A stretch of 64,000 nucleotides of DNA from Mycoplasmopsis agalactiae PG2 (lineage in GTDB: Bacteria > Bacillota_I > Bacilli_A > Mycoplasmatales > Metamycoplasmataceae): assembly GCF_000063605.1 (NCBI RefSeq), contig NC_009497.1, positions 434,001-498,000 of the forward strand, in the 5' to 3' direction. Both the position numbers and the translations under genes were made by a program. Shown piece after piece: positions 1 through 9,624 of the stretch (position 1 is its first letter; the number at the start of each line of letters is the position of its first letter). The notes below the pieces were generated by a model. It was not told the origin of the DNA and made no database searches. It saw nothing but the letters and a program-made list of their open reading frames with translations.

Positions 1-77
1 ACTGAGTGGCCAGATTCTCGATTTCTCATATTTGTAAGTTTAATCTTAATTAATGGATGATCAAGCACTTTTAGCAT
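1..77 (-). CDS. upp: Uracil phosphoribosyltransferase, N-terminal part (runs off left edge)
   Basis: Only the first 25 codons are inside the window. They read M-L-K-V-L-D-H-P-L-I-K-I-K-L-T-N-M-R, which is the conserved start of UPRT enzymes (the B. subtilis protein has V-F-D-H-P-L-I-Q-H-K-L-T). The enzyme salvages uracil to UMP using PRPP in the cytoplasm, an essential kind of step in mollicutes that lack de novo pyrimidine synthesis. The ATG has a strong GGGGG Shine-Dalgarno at 83-87. The gene lies 121 nt downstream of ssb in the same direction. The identification rests on a short segment, but the D-H-P-L-I block is distinctive. Confidence 0.8.
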   Translation of the reverse strand, partial: MLKVLDHPLIKIKLTNMRNRESGHS

Positions 78-198
78 TTCAACCCCCAATATCTAATATT
101 ATATTTTATGATCTTAAAATATGGCATAAATATAATAAAAAAGCACTTTTTTGGGAAAAAGCACTCTTTTTCTTATTAAATTACAAGCTTTAATTGAC

Positions 199-753
199 TT
201 AATCTTCAAAATCATCATCAAAATTAAAATTAATGTTGTTAAATGGCTGGTCTTCAACTTTTGCACTCTGTGCTTCGCTAGCTTTATTAGTATTTTTATT
301 TTTTTCACTACCTTCTAAATTGAAATTTTGCTCAAAAGCTTTATTGCTTTTAGCAAAATTATTGCCGTTGCCTAAATCATTTTTCTTAAAGTTAGGTTGC
401 ACTACTGAAAAATCATTTGTTTGTCTTTGATTTCTAACAGAACGTGATTCTAACAAGTGCAAGTTATCGATTCTGACTTCAATACTGTAGTTAGTTTGAC
501 CATTTGATTCATATGTTGAAGTTACTAATGCTCCTTCAATTGCAACTAGTGTTCCTTTAGGCGCATAACCATTTAAAAAATCAGCTGTGCTTCTCCAAGC
601 AATTACTGGAATAAAGTCAGTCACTTCATTATCACTTGAGTAGTTTCTGCTTATAGCAATTCTAGTTCTAGCAAATGAGATTCCACTATTAGTTTTGCTA
701 TATCTAATGTCTGATGAAACTCTACCAATTAATATAACTTTATTTAAATTCAT
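199..753 (-). CDS. ssb: Single-stranded DNA-binding protein
   Basis: 184 aa, the usual SSB size. The N-terminal ~110 residues are an OB fold (start M-N-L-N-K-V-I-L-I-G-R-V; F-I-P-V-I-A-W-R block). The rest is an Asn/Gln/Lys-rich linker. The C-terminal tip is acidic (D-D-D-F-E-D) but lacks the classical D-D-D-I-P-F ending that docks partner proteins. The protein coats ssDNA in replication and repair as a tetramer. The gene starts 9 nt after pepO ends, so the two are probably co-transcribed. The start has an AGGAGC Shine-Dalgarno. An SSB with Asn-rich linker is normal for mycoplasmas. Confidence 0.95.
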   Translation of the reverse strand: MNLNKVILIGRVSSDIRYSKTNSGISFARTRIAISRNYSSDNEVTDFIPVIAWRSTADFLNGYAPKGTLVAIEGALVTSTYESNGQTNYSIEVRIDNLHLLESRSVRNQRQTNDFSVVQPNFKKNDLGNGNNFAKSNKAFEQNFNLEGSEKNKNTNKASEAQSAKVEDQPFNNINFNFDDDFED

Positions 754-762
754 GGCTTGCTC

Positions 763-2709
763 CTATCAAATTTTTACACGTTTATTTTTAGGCAATCACA
801 TTTTGTCACTTGACTTAACATTAAATAATTTGTAAAATTCATCACTATTTTGAATTTGTATGTTTGCTCTTAATTTTGCAGGAGCATGCACATCAGTTGC
901 AAGCAATAATTTTGCACTTTCAGGCTTATATTTGCTCTTTCAAATTACCGCAAAGCTTGTAAAAAAGTCTTTTATGTCATTTTCTTTATTAAGCATTGCA
1001 GCTTCTAGAGCACATGAAAATCCACCAGCATCTGCTATATTTTCTGATACAGTTAAAGTACCATTGCATTTGCCATATTCAGTTGTTTTATTGTCAAATA
1101 AGGCAATCATATCTTTAGCTTTCTTTTGAAATGCTTTATAGTCTTTATCACTTCATCATAAGTTTAGATTACCTTTTTCGTCAAACTGAGCACCGTTATT
1201 ATCAAAAGCGTGACTAATTTCGTGAGCAATAACAGCACCTATACCACCATAATTTGTCGCTTCTGACTGTTTTATAGAGTAAAACGGCTTATTTAAAATT
1301 CCTGCTGGGAAAACAATATGGTTCATAAAAGGATTGTAATATGCATTTACTTCTGCAGGAGACATGCTTCAGTAGTTTCTGTTAATTGGCTGTAAATATT
1401 GACTAAATTCTCATGTGTTTTTAACTACAAGATAATCAAGTGCATTTTTTAATAAATTATCTCTTTTGAAGAACTTGTTGCTTATTTTAACTTGCTCATA
1501 GAAAGGTTGAATTTCTTCGGGATAGCCTATATGAACACCTAAAGCTTCTAGTTTAACTATAGCTTTTTCTTTTGTACTTTTACTTAATCAGTCATTTTTT
1601 AAAAGACGGTCTCTGTAAATGCCAATCATTTTGACAACCATTTGTTCAACATTTGCTTTAGCTTTTTCACCGAATGTTTTTTTGGCAAAATATGTGCCAA
1701 AAGGAATTTTAAATTTGTTATACGCAACATAAAATGCATGTTTTTCTTTAGTCATTGGACTATCTTGGCCTGTTAGTGCTCTATCATATTCACCAGCAAT
1801 AATTCTTGATTCATCATTTAAGTGACCAGAGAATTGAATAATAGTTTTTAAAAACATTCAAGACTTAAGGTTTTCAAAATTTTCATCATTAAAAACTTTG
1901 TCAATGTTTTCTAAAAATTTAGGATAAAGCACAATTAATTTATCGACAACATTGGTAATTTTTTTAGCGTTTTTGTTGACTAAATTTTCCGCAATAGCCT
2001 TTAAATCAGCATTTTTCGAAAATGTTGCAGCATCAGAAATGCTATAAGGGTTGTACATTTTTACATAATCAGCATTTTCTTCAGCACTTGGAGAAAATTC
2101 AACTAATGAAGCATCAAAAGCAAGTGCTTGGTTAACAATTTTTTCATTCTTTTGTTCATCAGAATAATAAAACCTAAGTAGTTTTAAACTCATTTCTTTA
2201 AACTTAGCAATTAATTGTTGCTTAGCAGGATGCTTATCATCATAATATGATTTTTCAGGAAGAATCAAACTTGGGCCTGATAGACATAAAAGCTGCAATT
2301 CAACATTTTTAAAATCTTGAATAATGCCAAATTCAAAAGGAAGCGATATATCTCTAAAACGGAAGTATTTATATTTTTCAATTAGCTGTTCTTTGTTTTT
2401 AAGTGCCAAAATAGCCTTTAAAGTAGGCAAAATAGGTGAAACACCAAGTTTTTCTCTAGTTTGAAAATCGTAAGCCATATCAGCTAAAAGTGCGTAACTT
2501 AAAATTACAGGATCTTTTATTCTCTTTCAGCTTATATTTTTTTCAGCTATTAAATCCTGTGTTTCTTGCATTAAATCTTTTTCATTTTTATTGTGAATTT
2601 CATAAAACGAACTTATTGATGATTTATCAGCTGGTATTTCAGCTTTTGCTAATCACTCACCATTAATGCTCTCATAAAAATCATCTTCTAATCTTATTTT
2701 TTCATTCAT
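763..2709 (-). CDS. pepO: M13 family metallopeptidase (endopeptidase O-like)
   Basis: 648 aa, read through several TGA (Trp) codons. The zinc-binding motif H-E-I-S-H lies at residues 496-500, followed by the third-ligand motif S-E-N-I-A-D-A-G-G about 55 residues later. The C-terminus [13 protein letters not shown] resembles the neprilysin/PepO tail. M13 enzymes cut oligopeptides. No signal peptide is visible, so it is probably cytoplasmic and recycles imported peptides. The ATG is preceded by AGGAG that overlaps the stop of rsmE. It sits between rsmE and ssb in one transcription direction. Confidence 0.93.
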
Positions 2710-2718
2710 ATTATTCTC

Positions 2719-3402
2719 CTATTTATTACTTTCTCTTACATTTGAAAGCATATATATACATGCTGTTTCTGCTCTTAAAATAGTTTTTCCCAAAGACACT
2801 ATAAAACAGTTGTTTTGGAGTGCAAAATCTATTTCACCTTTGGATAACCCGCCTTCAGGGCCAACAATTAAAATGCTGTTAGTTTCAATTTTATCAATTT
2901 GAGATTCAACTTCCTTGTTCTCGTAAGCAACATAAATTTTTTTGTCCCGATTAGATAAAATAATTTCTTCAAAAGTCGCTATTTTCTCTAATTTTGGAAC
3001 AGCGTTTCTAAAGCTTTGCTCAGCAGCATTTTTAATTATTTCATTAAAGCGATCGATCTTTTTATTAAACTCATATTTAATAATTGTTTGATCAACAAAC
3101 TTAGAATTCATTGGAATAATTCTAGACACTCCTAGTTCAGTAGCTTTTTGAAGCAATCATTCAAAACGCTTGATTTTAATAACAGGAGCTGCTAAAACTA
3201 CTTCATTTAAATATTCATGATTTATGCTTAATTCTTGAATAATTTTTGCCTTATTGTCTTCTAAATAACATTCATAAAACTTATTTAAATAATTGCATAA
3301 AAAGTGTTCATTAGCTAATCGTGCACTTTTTATGTGTTTAATTATTTTTTCATCAAGAATGAAGTAATCATTTTCCTTTGTATCAACAAAAAATCGATGC
3401 AT
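2719..3402 (-). CDS. rsmE: 16S rRNA (uracil1498-N3)-methyltransferase
   Basis: 227 aa, usual length for RsmE. It starts M-H-R-F-F-V, with an N-terminal PUA-like RNA-binding part and a SPOUT methyltransferase domain. The trefoil-knot SAM site is seen in I-V-G-P-E-G-G-L-S and S-L-G-K-T-I-L-R-A-E-T-A near the C-terminus. It methylates U1498 of 16S rRNA in the 30S decoding region. The gene ends in TAG, followed directly by the ribosome-binding site of pepO. One copy of the CTATAAAACAG 11-mer lies inside it at 2799-2809. Confidence 0.95.
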
Positions 3403-3876
3403 TTTCCCTTTCTGAGATTAATTTAAGTAATATACTTAATTCAATTATATATGTAAATACTTACAATGCACTAAAACACTTATGCTAAAATAAAAACAAG
3501 CATATTAGATTTTTAAGTTTAGCGCTTCGTAAGCTGTCTGTTTATTGTTTTTTTATAAAATTGATCAGCTTTATTATTTAATTCATTCCATATTTTAGAC
3601 TGTTTTATTTATACATAAGTGATAGTTTTATGAATATCTTCTTAATAATTCAGGTGCACTACATAAATAATATGATAATTCCAAGAGTACTATAAAAAAG
3701 CCTTAGAAGTACAACTATTAAATAATTTTTTACTGCTATGTAGCTAACATAAAGCAAGCTCAATTTTATCCCTATATTAAGTCTTTATTTGTATGTTACT
3801 ACTTTCTTATTTCCACAATTTGCTACTTAAGGCTGTTTTATAGGATAATAAATACACTTACAGAAGGAAGAAGTTA
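3403..3876. other. 474-bp AT-rich divergent intergenic region
   Basis: It separates divergently transcribed rsmE (minus) and the GcvH-like gene (plus), so it must carry both promoters. I see no ORF or RNA gene. A reverse copy of the recurring 11-mer (CTGTTTTATAG) is at 3833-3843. The Shine-Dalgarno of the plus gene (AGAAGGAAG) is at about 3861-3869. Confidence 0.5.
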
Positions 3877-4254
3877 ATGAAAAAATTAATTGATAAATTT
3901 ACAATTGAATACTTAGATGACAAAAATCTATATCTTTTAAGACTAAGCCCTGATGCGCAAGATGAAATTAGTTTAATTAGCGAATTAAATATATTAGCAA
4001 GCGAAAACCAAGTATTAGATAAAAATGAAATATTAATGGTGCTTAAAACAAATAAAGGTGAACTAGCATTTAAAATGCCAATTAAAGCAGCTATTGTAAA
4101 AATAAATAAAGCAATTATTCAAACACCATCATTAGTTTTATCAGTATATGATGATGAAAACTGAATTATGCACTTAAAAGATATTAATAAAGACGAGTAT
4201 GACAAACTAGAAGAGTTTGCAATGTGAGATAGATATCAATCATTGATAGGATAA
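3877..4254 (+). CDS. GcvH-like (lipoyl-carrier fold) protein
   Basis: 125 aa, the normal length of glycine-cleavage H proteins. Alignment by eye covers the whole domain: L-S-P-D-A-Q (H-protein S-x-x-A-Q), the N-K-G-E-L-A-F-K-M-P segment in which Lys sits exactly where the lipoyl-lysine of E-S-V-K-A-A-S-D-I-Y-A-P lies, the K-I-N-K-A-I turn and the closing W-I-M-H-L-K. No gcvT or gcvP genes are nearby. In mollicutes and some firmicutes, stand-alone GcvH-L proteins act as lipoate carriers linked to lipoate ligases and macrodomain enzymes. That role here is inference. The last two Trp are TGA codons. Confidence 0.75.
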
Positions 4255-4269
4255 TTACTTAAAAAGAAA

Positions 4270-4736
4270 ATGAAAGAAAATTTTATTGAAAAGGAAAATG
4301 AAATAAAATTAAGTAAAAAAACGCTGTCTGGAATTGTGAGATAAAAGAATTATAGATACTTTTGAAATTGGCGCATTTAAAGATTTATGTCAAATTCCAT
4401 CATTACATTTTGCAAGATGTATTTGAATTTGCTGGTAAAAAGAGAACAGTTAATATTTATAAAAACAATTTCATGTTTGCTCCATATTTATTTTTAGATA
4501 ATAATTTGTCACAAATCGATAAAATGCCAAAAATACATTTGATGAAATTATTGATAAATATGCATATCTTTTAGCAATGGTTAGATCATGTATTAATACT
4601 TTTGAACTTAAAGATTTACTAAGAAAACACTTGACAGATAAAGTTAATGATAGAACTATTTATATAAAAAGCATAGCTAAATCCTATGAAAATGAGGGTT
4701 ATAAAATAAAATTTAGGCTAAACATTAGATATATAA
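4270..4736 (+). pseudogene. Fic/DOC-family AMPylase remnant
   Basis: Pieces in different frames add up to a Fic protein: W-D-K-R-I-I-D-T-F-E-I-G at 4338-4373, then I-L-Q-D-V-F-E-F-A-G-K-K-R-T-V-N-I, then Q-I-D-K-M-P, then F-D-E-I-I-D-K-Y, then L-T-D-K-V-N-D-R-T-I-Y. At least three frame changes are needed. The catalytic H-x-F-x-E-G-N-G-R segment that should follow the D-E-I-I-D-K-Y helix is gone, apparently by deletion. Intact Fic enzymes transfer AMP or similar groups to proteins. This copy cannot be active. Confidence 0.82.
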
Positions 4737-4750
4737 ATGAAATAGGAATT

Positions 4751-4797
4751 AAAAAATGCATCTGTGGCTGTTTTACGGCCATAAAGATGCATTTTTT
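4751..4797. terminator. Bidirectional intrinsic terminator after ftsZ
   Basis: Long stem AAAAAATGCATCT / AGATGCATTTTTT with an inner TGGC/GCCA stem. It has T-runs on both strands. It ends the minus-strand division cluster and would also stop plus-strand reading from the dead Fic gene. Confidence 0.8.
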
Positions 4798-4808
4798 ACT
4801 AGCTTTTT

Positions 4809-5951
4809 CTACTTAAAAAATTCAGGAATTAAATCAGAATTTTGTTCTAAGATTTTTTCATTTTTTGTAACAACTTGATCATATTCATCAGTGTTTTCTA
4901 CATTGATGATATTTGATTGTTCATACATTAAAGGGCTGTGTCTGTTGCTCTTTAATTTTTCATTAAACTCTATGCCACTGTGCATTTCGCCTTGACCAGC
5001 TATAATGCCAATTGTGAAAAAATCTTCTCTTTCATCTGTTCAATCATCATTTATAATGCCAAATTTGATGTGAGTATCAGCACCAAAGTGTTCCTTTAAT
5101 AGTTCTATAGCTTCATTAATTTCTGTTAATGTGCCTTTAGAATCTATGTGGAATGACACTAATAGATTTTTATAGCTATTATTGCTTTTTATTTCACTTA
5201 TGTTATCACTGATAACTTCTTCAACAGCTTTTTTAACTTTGTCAGTTCCACTGGTTTTAGCATAGCCAATAAAAGTATTTTGACCATTTTCCAAAACATT
5301 TCTCAAATCATGGAAGTCAACATTAATAAATCAGCTTAAATTAAGAATGTCAATTACATTTTTTATAAGGTTTTTTAGCTTCTTATCAGCCATTCTCATA
5401 GCCATATTAAGTGGGAAGTCTTTGTATGTTTCCAAAATTTGTTGATTTGATACTAGTGAGTAAGAATTTGCATAATTTTTAATTTCACTTATTCCAGATA
5501 AAGCAATACTTTTCTTAATTTCCCCTTCCATGTCAAAAGGCGTTGTCAAAACTGCGATTGTCAAAATTCCCATTTTCTTAGCTATATCCGCTATAACCGG
5601 CGTTGCACCTGTACCAGTTCCACCGCCAAGGCCTGCTGCTAGGATCAAGACATTTGTGTCTGCTAAAATTTCTTTGATTTGATCAATAGAATTTAAGGCA
5701 CATTCTTTACCAACCTTAAGATCTCCACCAGCACCGCAACCGTTATAAATTGGATTAGCTAATAGTAATTTGTTTTGACATTTATTTCTGTTATCTTGCA
5801 AGTGTTGTGAATCAGTATTAATTGCTCAAAACTCAATTGTTGAACTATCAAATTCATCATCAGCAATAATGTTGTTAATTGCATTATTGCCAGCACCACC
5901 GATTCCAAAAACTTTAACCTTTAAACTTGGAAAAACTGTTGAATCGTTCAT
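4809..5951 (-). CDS. ftsZ: Cell division GTPase FtsZ
   Basis: 380 aa. The N-terminal Rossmann-like GTPase shows K-V-F-G-I-G-G-A-G-N-N and the tubulin signature G-G-G-T-G-T-G at residues 109-115. The C-terminal domain follows. The protein ends S-D-L-I-P-E-F-F-K, which resembles the conserved C-terminal peptide (D-x-I-P-x-F) that binds FtsA in walled bacteria. It forms the cytokinetic ring. It is the last gene of the mraZ-rsmH-ftsA-like-ftsZ cluster and starts 36 nt after the FtsA-like gene. AAGGAGAA precedes the ATG. Confidence 0.97.
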
Positions 5952-5987
5952 GACCGATTCTCCTTTTTTATAGAGTTATTTATAAAA

Positions 5988-7205
5988 TTATGCATTAACT
6001 GATTTTTGAAATGATTTTAAAATTTTGCTTATTCCAGGTGTCTTTGCTTTGTATAAAGGAATAGTATTTAATAGTTCTAAAGTATTACTTATTTTTGGTA
6101 AATTATCACTAGCCAAGTGAGCTGCACCAACAAAGTATTTTTTAGTTCCAAATATGAGCATGTCAGTATTTTCTGCTTTGATTACTGAATAGCTGCTTAT
6201 TTCCTTTTTCAAAATGTGTGACACAAAGTCTGCATTTTTGCCATTTACTTGAATTTCTATATCAGGATAAGCAATATTATCATCTAATAATGCTTTAATT
6301 TCTTTTGAAACTTCAGTAACAATGTTTTTTAATACAACTAAAATTCTTTCTTCTAGATTATTTTCGTTTAAGGAAGTGTATAAATCGTAATTTTTAACTA
6401 CGGAATTAATCAACAAATCAAAATTATGTAAACTAACATTAGCTTCTTTTGCAAATATGTCATTCATTCTTGTAATGTCTAAGACATATTTTTTGTAAAA
6501 AAATGGACTATTATTAACAACACCAAGAAAGCTTACAAAATTTCAACTAAAGTTAACTATAAATTTAAACTTGTTATCTAGTTTGCTAATATTTAAGCAT
6601 TCTGATTCTAAAAATACTTTTTTAATATCAAAACCGGCATTTTTTAAGCACTTAAGCAAACTAACTGCAAATGAATTAGGGCTAAGAGTAATTAATAATT
6701 GATTAGTTACTAATTTCTTACCTTCTTTTTCATATGGCATTTGTACATATTCTTTTGAATAATTATTCTCTGAATAAACTTTATATAAGAATGTTTTGTT
6801 GCTTATAATAAAATCATCAGATGCTAAATTTTTTTTATTAATTTCCTCGTGATACCGATTTATAGTACTATCTGTCACTTTGCCTTCAGCAAGATTAATA
6901 GTAATATAATCGTTTTTAATCTGTAAGCTTTTTTCTTTATAGCCTACATATTTATCAGCTAAAATCAATGAATATTCAATTGAATATTTACTTCTTTTAC
7001 TTAAAATTGATAACTTAGAGTTTAAATCAGATTTAATTTCACTAATTTTTGACTTTAATTTACTAATATCAATGAAATCATAGTTATATGACTTTTGATA
7101 AACTGGGATGTAGCGAGTTCCTAGAAACGAAAGCACAACTACTTCAATTTCTTTTTCACTAAGATAAAATGCACCAAAATAGTTGTGTTTTTTAGAAACT
7201 TTCAT
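5988..7205 (-). CDS. Divergent FtsA-like protein of the division cluster
   Basis: 405 aa, close to FtsA length (about 420). Primary sequence is poorly conserved. Support is its place between rsmH and ftsZ (the ftsA slot in mollicute division clusters), the start F-G-A-F-Y-L-S-E-K-E-I-E-V-V-V-L resembling a phosphate-1 strand of the actin fold, and K-Y-F-V-G-A-A-H-L-A near the C-terminus like an adenosine motif. A clear amphipathic C-terminal helix is not obvious, although S-K-I-L-K-S-F-Q-K-S-V could be one. It probably anchors FtsZ to the membrane. The assignment is by context more than by sequence. Confidence 0.65.
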
Positions 7206-7238
7206 ACTTCCCTCCTTTTTAGTTTTATAAATAAAAGC

Positions 7239-8141
7239 CTAAATTAATTTAGTTAATACTCTTAATTTTGCGCTCCTTGATCTATTATTTTCGCTAATTT
7301 CAGCTTTTGAAGGACTATAAACCTTAACAATGTATTTTTTTTCTTCCTTAATAGGCATTTTTGAAGGATGCTTACTTTTAATTAAGTTCCCAAAAAACTT
7401 TTTAATGATTGAGTCTTCTAATGAATGAAATGTAATTATTGCCAAACTTGAGTCTTTTTTTAACAAATTTAGCGCCTGCACAAGCATGGAATTAATTGAA
7501 CTAAACTCATTGTTTACTTCAATCCTAATAGCCTGAAAAACAGCCTTGCACGGATTTTTGAGACTTAGTAATTTAGCAGGATATGCTGATTTTATTACTT
7601 CAGCTAACTCTAACGTTGTGTTAATTGGCCTATTTTTTATAATGGCATTCGCAACTTGCTTAGCAAGCTTTACCTCTGCGTAGTTATAAAAAATAGTAAT
7701 TAACTCGTCCTCACTATAAGTATTGACTACAAAATGAGCATCAAGAGCTTGATTAGTATTCATTCGCATGTCTAATCTAGCATCCTTGCTATAACTAAAA
7801 CCTCTTTCAGCATTATCAACCTGTGGACTAGAAATTCCTAAATCAACTAATATACCATCAACAGCATTAATATTCAATTTTGCTAATTCATCTGCTACAT
7901 TGTTAAAATCAGAATGAATTAATTGAAAATTAGAGCCAATTTTGCTTAATCTTTTTCGACTCTCTTCTATCGCAAAAAGATCCTTGTCAAAACCAACTAG
8001 TAAACCATTTTTTAGTCTTTTTAGTATCTCTGAAGAATGACCGCCCATACCAACAGTAAGGTCTAAATAAATTCCATCACTTTTGATATTTAAGGATTTA
8101 ATTGCTTCATTTAATAAAATCGGTATATGCTTATTTTCCAT
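7239..8141 (-). CDS. rsmH: 16S rRNA (cytosine1402-N4)-methyltransferase
   Basis: 300 aa, typical for RsmH (MraW). It starts H-I-P-I-L-L-N-E, followed by the SAM motif D-L-T-V-G-M-G-G-H-S, D-G-I-L-V-D-L-G-I-S-S-P-Q and the family marker R-G-F-S-Y. The C-terminus has the F-H-S-L-E-D motif. It methylates C1402 in the ribosomal P site. The ATG follows the mraZ stop by a single base, so translation is probably coupled. Confidence 0.97.
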   Translation of the reverse strand: MENKHIPILLNEAIKSLNIKSDGIYLDLTVGMGGHSSEILKRLKNGLLVGFDKDLFAIEESRKRLSKIGSNFQLIHSDFNNVADELAKLNINAVDGILVDLGISSPQVDNAERGFSYSKDARLDMRMNTNQALDAHFVVNTYSEDELITIFYNYAEVKLAKQVANAIIKNRPINTTLELAEVIKSAYPAKLLSLKNPCKAVFQAIRIEVNNEFSSINSMLVQALNLLKKDSSLAIITFHSLEDSIIKKFFGNLIKSKHPSKMPIKEEKKYIVKVYSPSKAEISENNRSRSAKLRVLTKLI

Positions 8142-8142
8142 C

Positions 8143-8571
8143 TTAGTTTTTTTCTGCTAACTTAGCTGCTGCATTAGCAACTGAGTTTTTATCTAATTCA
8201 TTTTCATACTTTGCATACTGTTCTACACTTCATAATTCGACTAAATCACCAACGCCGATAAGTAGAACTTCTTTTTGGATAGCTGCATGGGCTAAAAATT
8301 GTTTTGGAATTGTAAAGCGTCCTTGTGAATCAAGTTCAATTTCTTGACTTTTTCCAAGTCATGCTCTTCTAATTAAACGTGCTTCTGAACTAAATTGACT
8401 TTGAGCAATTAATTTATTGCTAAAAGTCATAAAAGTTTCTTCACTTCTTAGTTCAATAACATCGTCAAGGCCAATTGTGATATAGAACTTGCTACCTAAA
8501 CTATCTCTTAATTTAGATGGAATTGCAATTCTATTTTTCTCATCAATAGCCCGTGTAAATTCACCAAACAT
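8143..8571 (-). CDS. mraZ: Transcriptional regulator MraZ
   Basis: 142 aa, normal MraZ length. Two AbrB-like halves each carry the D-x-x-x-R signature: A-I-D-E-K-N-R-I-A-I-P and E-L-D-S-Q-G-R-F-T-I-P. MraZ binds spaced GTG-containing boxes before the division operon and regulates it. I chose the ATG at 8571 (M-F-G-E-F) over the ATG at 8580 because the GGAGG at 8583-8587 lies only 2 nt from the latter. It is the first gene of the cluster. Confidence 0.93.
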
Positions 8572-8574
8572 ATT

Positions 8575-8611
8575 CCACATTCCTCCACTATCCACCACTA
8601 TTATACACTTT
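8575..8611 (-). promoter_or_regulatory. Division-operon promoter with MraZ boxes
   Basis: On the minus strand AAAGTG (8611-8606), TAGTGG (8600-8595), TAGTGG (8590-8585) and ATGTGG (8580-8575) follow each other every 10-11 bp. This is the spaced GTG repeat recognised by MraZ octamers in other mollicutes and bacteria. A perfect TATAAT -10 box (8605-8600) lies between the first two boxes, so bound MraZ should act on this promoter. The boxes run into the mraZ start region. Confidence 0.75.
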
Positions 8612-8684
8612 TGCGTTTTTATTAAAATAATAAAAATGATTAATGCAGTTTTTGTGATTTATTGCAAAAATCCTAAAACAGTGT

Positions 8685-8727
8685 AAAAAAACAAAACAGA
8701 GTGGCTCATTGTCAATCTGTTTTGTTT
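8685..8727 (-). terminator. Intrinsic terminator of ktrA
   Basis: Inverted repeat AAACAAAACAGA (8689-8700) / TCTGTTTTGTTT (8716-8727), 12 bp perfect with a 15-nt loop. On the minus strand it is followed by a run of seven T, as expected for the end of the ktrA transcript. Confidence 0.8.
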
Positions 8728-8779
8728 GCTTATGAAATTATGAAAAAATACTAATTAACCTATAAAACAGGCATATAAA

Positions 8780-9448
8780 TTATTTATTTAGCTCGGCAAT
8801 CATGACGGTAACATCTTCTACTTTACCAATTAAAGTTAGTAAATCACCTCTTTCAAGTGTTGTAAGCCCGCTTGGTAAAATGCTTCTTGCACCTCTTTTT
8901 ATTAAAACAACGCTTACACCAAGGTCTCTGAATTTAATTTCTTTAATTGGCTTGCCTTCGTGAAGTTGAGAATTTAGTGATGTTGTTCCCATTACAAAGT
9001 TATCACCTATTTCTTGTAAGTTTTGGCTAAAACGCATAAAATTAGGGTTAGCAGCTATTAAAGCAGTTCTTACTCCTGCTTCATATTCAGGTTGAATAAT
9101 GACATTGGCACCTATTTGTTTTAAAACTCTAGCATGAGTTTTAGACTTAGCTCTAACAATTAAGTTTTTAACATCAAGCTCTAATAGTGCAGCTACTATT
9201 TCAATATTGTCAGAAACAGCCACGACAACTGTATCCATTTCAGTTATATTTAAGGCTTTTAGGGCTTTAATGTTTGTAGCATCAGCTACAACTATTTTTT
9301 GCGCTACATCTTTATATTCATTTAAAACTTGCTCATCGCTATCAACTAGCAAAAGTGAACAATTCATTTTTGCTAGCTGCCCAATAACAGCACTACCAAA
9401 ACGTCCAGTACCAATAATGCAAATGTCTTGATTTCTTTTTTTAGCCAT
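8780..9448 (-). CDS. ktrA: Potassium uptake regulator KtrA/TrkA (RCK domain)
   Basis: 222 aa, the size of KtrA. The N-terminal Rossmann nucleotide-binding domain has G-T-G-R-F-G-S at residues 13-19 and an acidic end of beta-2 (V-D-S-D). The C-terminal RCK_C domain begins near residue 135. KtrA forms an octameric ring that gates the KtrB channel according to bound ATP/ADP or NAD(H). The gene is divergent from ktrB, its partner, across a 176-bp region. Confidence 0.94.
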   Translation of the reverse strand: MAKKRNQDICIIGTGRFGSAVIGQLAKMNCSLLLVDSDEQVLNEYKDVAQKIVVADATNIKALKALNITEMDTVVVAVSDNIEIVAALLELDVKNLIVRAKSKTHARVLKQIGANVIIQPEYEAGVRTALIAANPNFMRFSQNLQEIGDNFVMGTTSLNSQLHEGKPIKEIKFRDLGVSVVLIKRGARSILPSGLTTLERGDLLTLIGKVEDVTVMIAELNK

Positions 9449-9624
9449 AAACTACCGCCTAAATTAAATAAATTTAATAATGATAATATTATACCTTTTC
9501 ATAAATATATTAAACTTGATAATTACTTAGTTAAAATAGCATAAAAAATGATTATTTAATACATATAATTAAAATGTATAATTTAATATTATTATACTTG
9601 CATACTATTTGGCGGTTAAATAAG
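9449..9624. promoter_or_regulatory. Shared divergent promoter region ktrA/ktrB
   Basis: AT-rich 176 bp with several TATAAT-like hexamers (for example near 9553-9558 and 9577-9582) facing ktrB. Both genes of one K+ uptake system start from here. An alternative in-frame ATG for ktrB is at 9574-9576. Confidence 0.45.

Noticed and set aside
78-198. Terminator from the AAGCACT-type repeats between ssb and upp
   Set aside because: The repeats are direct, not inverted, and no stable stem with a T-run was found.
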